From Erwinia persicina NBRC 102418 (GTDB lineage: Bacteria > Pseudomonadota > Gammaproteobacteria > Enterobacterales > Enterobacteriaceae), in the NCBI RefSeq assembly GCF_001571305.1, contig NZ_BCTN01000007.1, positions 124,001 to 188,000 on the forward strand: a stretch of 64,000 nucleotides of DNA, in the 5' to 3' direction. Every line of letters starts with the position of its first letter. The first letter of the stretch is position 1. This document shows, in pieces, positions 61,301 through 64,000 of this stretch. Made by a program: the position numbers and the translations under genes. Under the pieces are notes generated by a model that saw nothing but the letters and a program-made list of their open reading frames with translations, made no database searches and was not told the DNA's origin.

Positions 61301-63917
61301 CGGGGACGCCATTGAACATGCGGAAGTCACCGCAGAAGCCCTGCTTCTGAAGGCGAACGGCAAAGCAGCTGACTATCTGTCACGCATCTTTACCCTTTCT
61401 CCCGCGCTGCCGTTAAGCGAAGTGCAGCCAGCCCATGAGATTACCCGCACCTTTGCCTCCGGGGCGATGAGCCACGGTGCACTGGTAGCGCCGGCACATG
61501 AGGCCGTCGCTCATGGCACCAACATGGTGGGCGGAATGAGTAACTGTGGGGAAGGGGGCGAGCACTATTCCCGTCACGGCACCATCCGGGCATCACGCAT
61601 TAAACAGCTGGCGTCCGGCCGTTTTGGCGTCTGGGCCGCCTATCTGGCCGATCCGATGCTGGAAGAACTGGAGATTAAAATCGGCCAGGGGGCAAAACCG
61701 GGTGAAGGCGGTCAGTTACCGGCGGCCAAGGTGACGGTAGAAATCGCCGCGGCCCGTGGCGGTACGCCAGGCGTGGAGCTGGTCTCCCCTCCTCCGCACC
61801 ATGACACTTACTCTATTGAGGATCTGGCCCAGCTGATCCACGACTGTAAAGCTGCCCGTGTACGCGTGATCGTTAAACTGGTTTCCTCTGAAGGGATCGG
61901 TACTATCGCGGTTGGTGTGGCGAAAGCCGGCGCTGATGTCATCAACGTGGCCGGTAACACTGGCGGTACCGGGGCCGCTTCAGTCACCAGTCTGAAATAT
62001 ACCGGACGTGTGGCAGAGATCGGTATCGCAGAAGTCCATCAGGCGCTGTGTGCCAACGGCCTGCGTGAGAAAGTGCTACTGCGCTGCTCAGGCGCACAGC
62101 AGACGGGCAGTGACGTGGTGAAATCCGCACTGCTGGGCGGCGACAGCTTTGAATTCGGCACCACGGCACTCATGATGCTGAAGTGCGTGATGGCGAAAAA
62201 CTGCAACGTGAAGTGCCCGGCCGGACTGACCACCAATGCCGAAGCCTTCGATGGTGACCCTCGCCAGCTGGCGCAGTATTTCATCAACGTGGCGCACGAG
62301 GTGCGTGAGATGCTGGCACGTCTTGGCCTGCGTTCACTGCGTGAGGCACGCGGCCGGTCTGATCTGCTCCACCTGATGGACCACCCGCTGGAAGTCGGTA
62401 AGCTGGATCTGCGCGCCATGTTAACCGTGGTGCCTGAGGTGAAAATTGCCCATCCGGTTTATCTGGAAAAAGATTTCGAACTGGACAATGGCTGGATCGA
62501 TCTGGTTAACGATCGCCTGGTCAGCCAGGGATCGACCGGGATCACACTGGGTGACGGGATCACCCTGAACAACCGTAACAAGAGCGTGGGGGGCCAGTTG
62601 GCTATTGATATTGAACGCCTGCTGAACCACACGCTGAATGCCGAACACCTGAGCCGTATCCCGGCTGCACTGCTGGACGATCGCGGCCGTCGCTATCTGG
62701 CTCCGTCGACTGTGACGATTTTCACCTCCGGATCTGCCGGTCAGTCTTATGGCGTGTTCTGTAACGATGGCATGCGCCTTGAGCATTACGGCACCTGTAA
62801 CGACGGTGTCGGTAAAGGGCAGTGTGGCGGAGAAATCGTGGTGATGTCTCCGGGCGGCGGATCGGAAGATGCGGAAGGTAACGTGCTGATCGGTAACTTC
62901 GCTCTGTTCGGTGCCACCGGGGGACGTCTGTTCGCGCAGGGCCAGGCCGGTGACCGCTTCGCCGTACGTAACTCGGGTGCTACTGCTGTGGTCGAAGGCG
63001 TCGGTGATTTCTGCTGCGAATATATGACTAACGGTGCAGTGCTGAACCTCGGTACTTACGGTACTGGCTTTGGTAACGGTATGAGCGGCGGTTTCGCTTA
63101 TCAGTATGACCCGTACGGCACGCTGGCGGGTTCTGCTGCGGCGGACTCCGTGATGCTGGGTTCCATCGCGGATGACAGTGAAATGGCGCGCGTGCACAAA
63201 GATGCGGTACTGACGATGCTGAACTGGCATCTGGAAGCCACCTCTTCCCCACGTGCGCAGTGGCTGCTCGATCACTGGGAAAGCGAGTGTCAGCACTTCG
63301 TTTATGTCATGCCGCGCTCTCTGCTGCTTTACCAGGATGCCGCTGAGATCCTGAAAGCGAAAAGCCGTAAGGATCTGCTGGAAGAGCTCTCCACAGCGCT
63401 GGCCGGGCATCAGGTGGCGAAGTTTAAAGCCGCATGGCGCGAAGGGAAGCCTATTGCTAACGGTGCAGTCCCGGGCTACGGTGCGACAGATACCCCTGAA
63501 ATGCTGGTGCTGTTGAATAACTACACCGTCCTCAATTCTGCACAGCAGCTGGCGCTTTCACGCCTGCCGAAAGGCACCGCTGTGGAGGATCCGGCCGTTG
63601 AGAAAGCGGTACGTAACCTGCTGATGACTGAAGATTTCAGCCTGATCAGCAAACTGCAACGCCACGGCCGGGCGGCCATCGAGAGCTACAGTGATGAAGA
63701 GCTGGCCTGCCTGATTGGTGCAAAGCGTATGACAGATTATAAAGCAGCGCTCACGCAGCGTAATATCCGCTCCATGGACAGCCTGGCGACTTACGGCTGG
63801 ATCATGTATCAGGATGCGTGTAACCGGGACGTGCTGGGCCGACTGCCTGACTTTGAGGAGCTGTTCGCGCGTGCTGCACTGCCTGAACTGGCAGCCGCCG
63901 TCGGCAAGTTAGCTTAA
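58386..63917 (+). CDS. divergent large glutamate synthase-like protein
   Basis: A 1,843-residue protein with the domain order of glutamate synthase large subunit (GltB, 1,486 in E. coli) but clearly divergent. A 20-residue propeptide precedes Cys21 (SDSCGVGF), the class-II amidotransferase nucleophile if processed. HTRFSTNT, QPFRLMAHNGELNT and VTNPPLD mark the amidotransferase and central domains. The FMN domain has GQGAKPGEGGQLPA and SPPPHHDTYSIEDLAQLI (near 1135), followed by Cys1267, Cys1273 and Cys1277 (spacing x5, x3; E. coli x5, x4). The Gly-rich GltB C-terminal helix domain lies at about 1400-1575, then a roughly 270-residue tail, about 170 longer than in E. coli. The phosphate loop DGGLKTG reads SGAQQTG. 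No gltD follows. It probably makes or transfers glutamine-derived ammonia; the acceptor is unknown. Confidence 0.88.
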   Translation: MSNSKPYPYGLYDPSKDSDSCGVGFITRKDGEQTHEVLQMAHSALCTVPHRGGMSAEGVGDGAGVNVDLSLHFFRKITGQPLEAGRYGVGNFFVPKDSTLRANAERLVEETLAAYKLPILLKRDMPLDTSVLRPAAIQFQLPIVQWVFTAPADISNQIDFEKRIYRALLDIEARAFTESEFGGLYPLSLSSRTQVFKARLNSNEVIPYFQDLTDTDHQVRGLFFHTRFSTNTDPHTTMAQPFRLMAHNGELNTDRKNRIAEAALALARGKKIVRPKGQSDSSRLDQSIHSRLMEDNLDLITAVVSMMPPAWENDPSLSAEVRAMLEYFSLYEEKNDGPAALIFGNGEVIGARLDRLGLRPLRSVETAEYIGAMSEAGQIAFPPESVLRRGRIEAGGMLYYDHREKRSYTTVEALEKLAAVADYPALLAESRVTLQELPVIPAEQQGSPLRYSGDLKTYQRFVAYYYNQESFKFMMDPMLTTGAEKISAMGYGNAINALSDHEGGMAHYFSQRFAQVTNPPLDSIREVDGMTLRVALGAKPHLGRSKGHQIVVPTPILTHLDMLQLREQTVAPYARFEMLYEPVIGTDPISRAANANALEQAIDALAQEVVDFAREQGGIAVITDRHISSTRAAIPMLLMVSAINQRLVQEGLRLDVSLVVESGQSISSHHIAATLGFGASAVYPLGVQMRAEEKYGEGEEGNKAFKRYAKAAEKALMKTMGKVGLCTVESYSCGEFFEPNFLDTEDRVLKKYFPNIKTPVGGAGFATIAQMAVDWHQSALRIQGESEVPLLGLFKERAEGAGHSYGTIAVRTFIDMTEQPIRFSDKAREEDNFIRLMTLAKLDNAFNIKAKSFTDSSFERIPDEVIDNFTITPDYRQFSSLMLEERKRRPAALRDILALPADLTHVDSEAEFTRKLGRYSLVNNGFAVRGLECEADESQEGLFTLRLTDAIVGLKSEHDRLTTLSVVLKKRFGDAIEHAEVTAEALLLKANGKAADYLSRIFTLSPALPLSEVQPAHEITRTFASGAMSHGALVAPAHEAVAHGTNMVGGMSNCGEGGEHYSRHGTIRASRIKQLASGRFGVWAAYLADPMLEELEIKIGQGAKPGEGGQLPAAKVTVEIAAARGGTPGVELVSPPPHHDTYSIEDLAQLIHDCKAARVRVIVKLVSSEGIGTIAVGVAKAGADVINVAGNTGGTGAASVTSLKYTGRVAEIGIAEVHQALCANGLREKVLLRCSGAQQTGSDVVKSALLGGDSFEFGTTALMMLKCVMAKNCNVKCPAGLTTNAEAFDGDPRQLAQYFINVAHEVREMLARLGLRSLREARGRSDLLHLMDHPLEVGKLDLRAMLTVVPEVKIAHPVYLEKDFELDNGWIDLVNDRLVSQGSTGITLGDGITLNNRNKSVGGQLAIDIERLLNHTLNAEHLSRIPAALLDDRGRRYLAPSTVTIFTSGSAGQSYGVFCNDGMRLEHYGTCNDGVGKGQCGGEIVVMSPGGGSEDAEGNVLIGNFALFGATGGRLFAQGQAGDRFAVRNSGATAVVEGVGDFCCEYMTNGAVLNLGTYGTGFGNGMSGGFAYQYDPYGTLAGSAAADSVMLGSIADDSEMARVHKDAVLTMLNWHLEATSSPRAQWLLDHWESECQHFVYVMPRSLLLYQDAAEILKAKSRKDLLEELSTALAGHQVAKFKAAWREGKPIANGAVPGYGATDTPEMLVLLNNYTVLNSAQQLALSRLPKGTAVEDPAVEKAVRNLLMTEDFSLISKLQRHGRAAIESYSDEELACLIGAKRMTDYKAALTQRNIRSMDSLATYGWIMYQDACNRDVLGRLPDFEELFARAALPELAAAVGKLA

Positions 63918-63998
63918 CTATTTGACTATGAACAGTGACTCATACTTTCCCTGTTTCGGGCTGGCAGCCAACGCCTCTGCGGCCCGAAGTTTGGCGAG
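63918..63998 (-). CDS. partial convergent reading frame at window edge
   Basis: A minus-strand frame enters from the right edge and stops with TAG immediately after the GltB-like stop codon. Its last residues are AALAASPKQGKYESLFIVK-like (read LAASPKQGKYESLFIVK at the very end), an amphipathic and plausible C-terminus. I do not recognise the family. A plus-strand ATG at 63928 also stays open to the edge but lacks a ribosome site. Confidence 0.4.
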   Translation of the reverse strand, partial: LAKLRAAEALAASPKQGKYESLFIVK

Positions 63999-64000
63999 TA

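Noticed and set aside
62421..63410. Minus-strand open frame of 329 codons opposite the GltB-like gene.
   Set aside because: It is an antisense shadow of the synthase C-terminal half, with no start signal or domain.

Overview
The window is a stretch of enterobacterial core chromosome. Most genes follow the E. coli order around pnp-rpsO-infB-nusA-ftsH and mla-kds-lpt-rpoN, with protein lengths within a few residues of E. coli. Losses, relocations and two unusual loci suggest an Erwiniaceae-like member of Enterobacterales (Erwinia or Pantoea type). That placement is inferred from gene order and recalled protein similarity, not from a search.

Left part (1-9,900): yjfL-yjfM-yjfC on the minus strand; the deglycase yhbO; yhbQ and yhbS overlapping tail to tail; the oxygen-independent ubiquinone genes ubiT (minus) and ubiUV (plus) around a shared promoter region; and yhbW. 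Next comes a long minus-strand information-processing block: deaD with an 18-residue yrbN leader ORF, nlpI, pnp, rpsO, truB, rbfA, infB, nusA, rimP, the initiator tRNA-Met, tRNA-Leu(GAG), secG, glmM, folP, ftsH and rlmE. The pnp leader carries a strong processing-type stem, and the rimP leader carries two tandem terminators.

Middle (26,000-41,500): yhbY, greA and dacB, followed directly by the two-component pair pmrA-pmrB. A complete 2,3-dihydroxybenzoate operon, entC-entE-entB-entA-entH, then sits between pmrB and obgE, behind a Fur-box-like sequence. In E. coli these genes lie in the enterobactin cluster far from obgE. After it come obgE-yhbE-rpmA-rplU, ispB, sfsB and murA.

Right part (41,600-58,000): ibaG and mlaBCDEF (phospholipid transport); yrbG, kdsD, kdsC, lptC, lptA, lptB (KDO and LPS export); rpoN, hpf, ptsN, rapZ, npr (sigma-54 and nitrogen PTS); mtgA; and arcB. 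The small RNA ArcZ is recognisable beside arcB, and its terminator contains the arcB stop codon. Compared with E. coli, yrbL, elbB and yhcC are absent here, and two long non-coding gaps occupy their positions.

Right end (58,386-63,917): where E. coli has gltBD there is instead a divergent 1,843-residue glutamate-synthase-like protein with an N-terminal amidotransferase cysteine after a 20-residue propeptide, an FMN-type synthase domain, altered Fe-S cysteine spacing and a long extra C-terminus. No gltD follows; a convergent reading frame abuts its stop codon. This gene and its nearly 1-kb structured upstream region are the most unusual content of the window, followed by the relocated ent operon.
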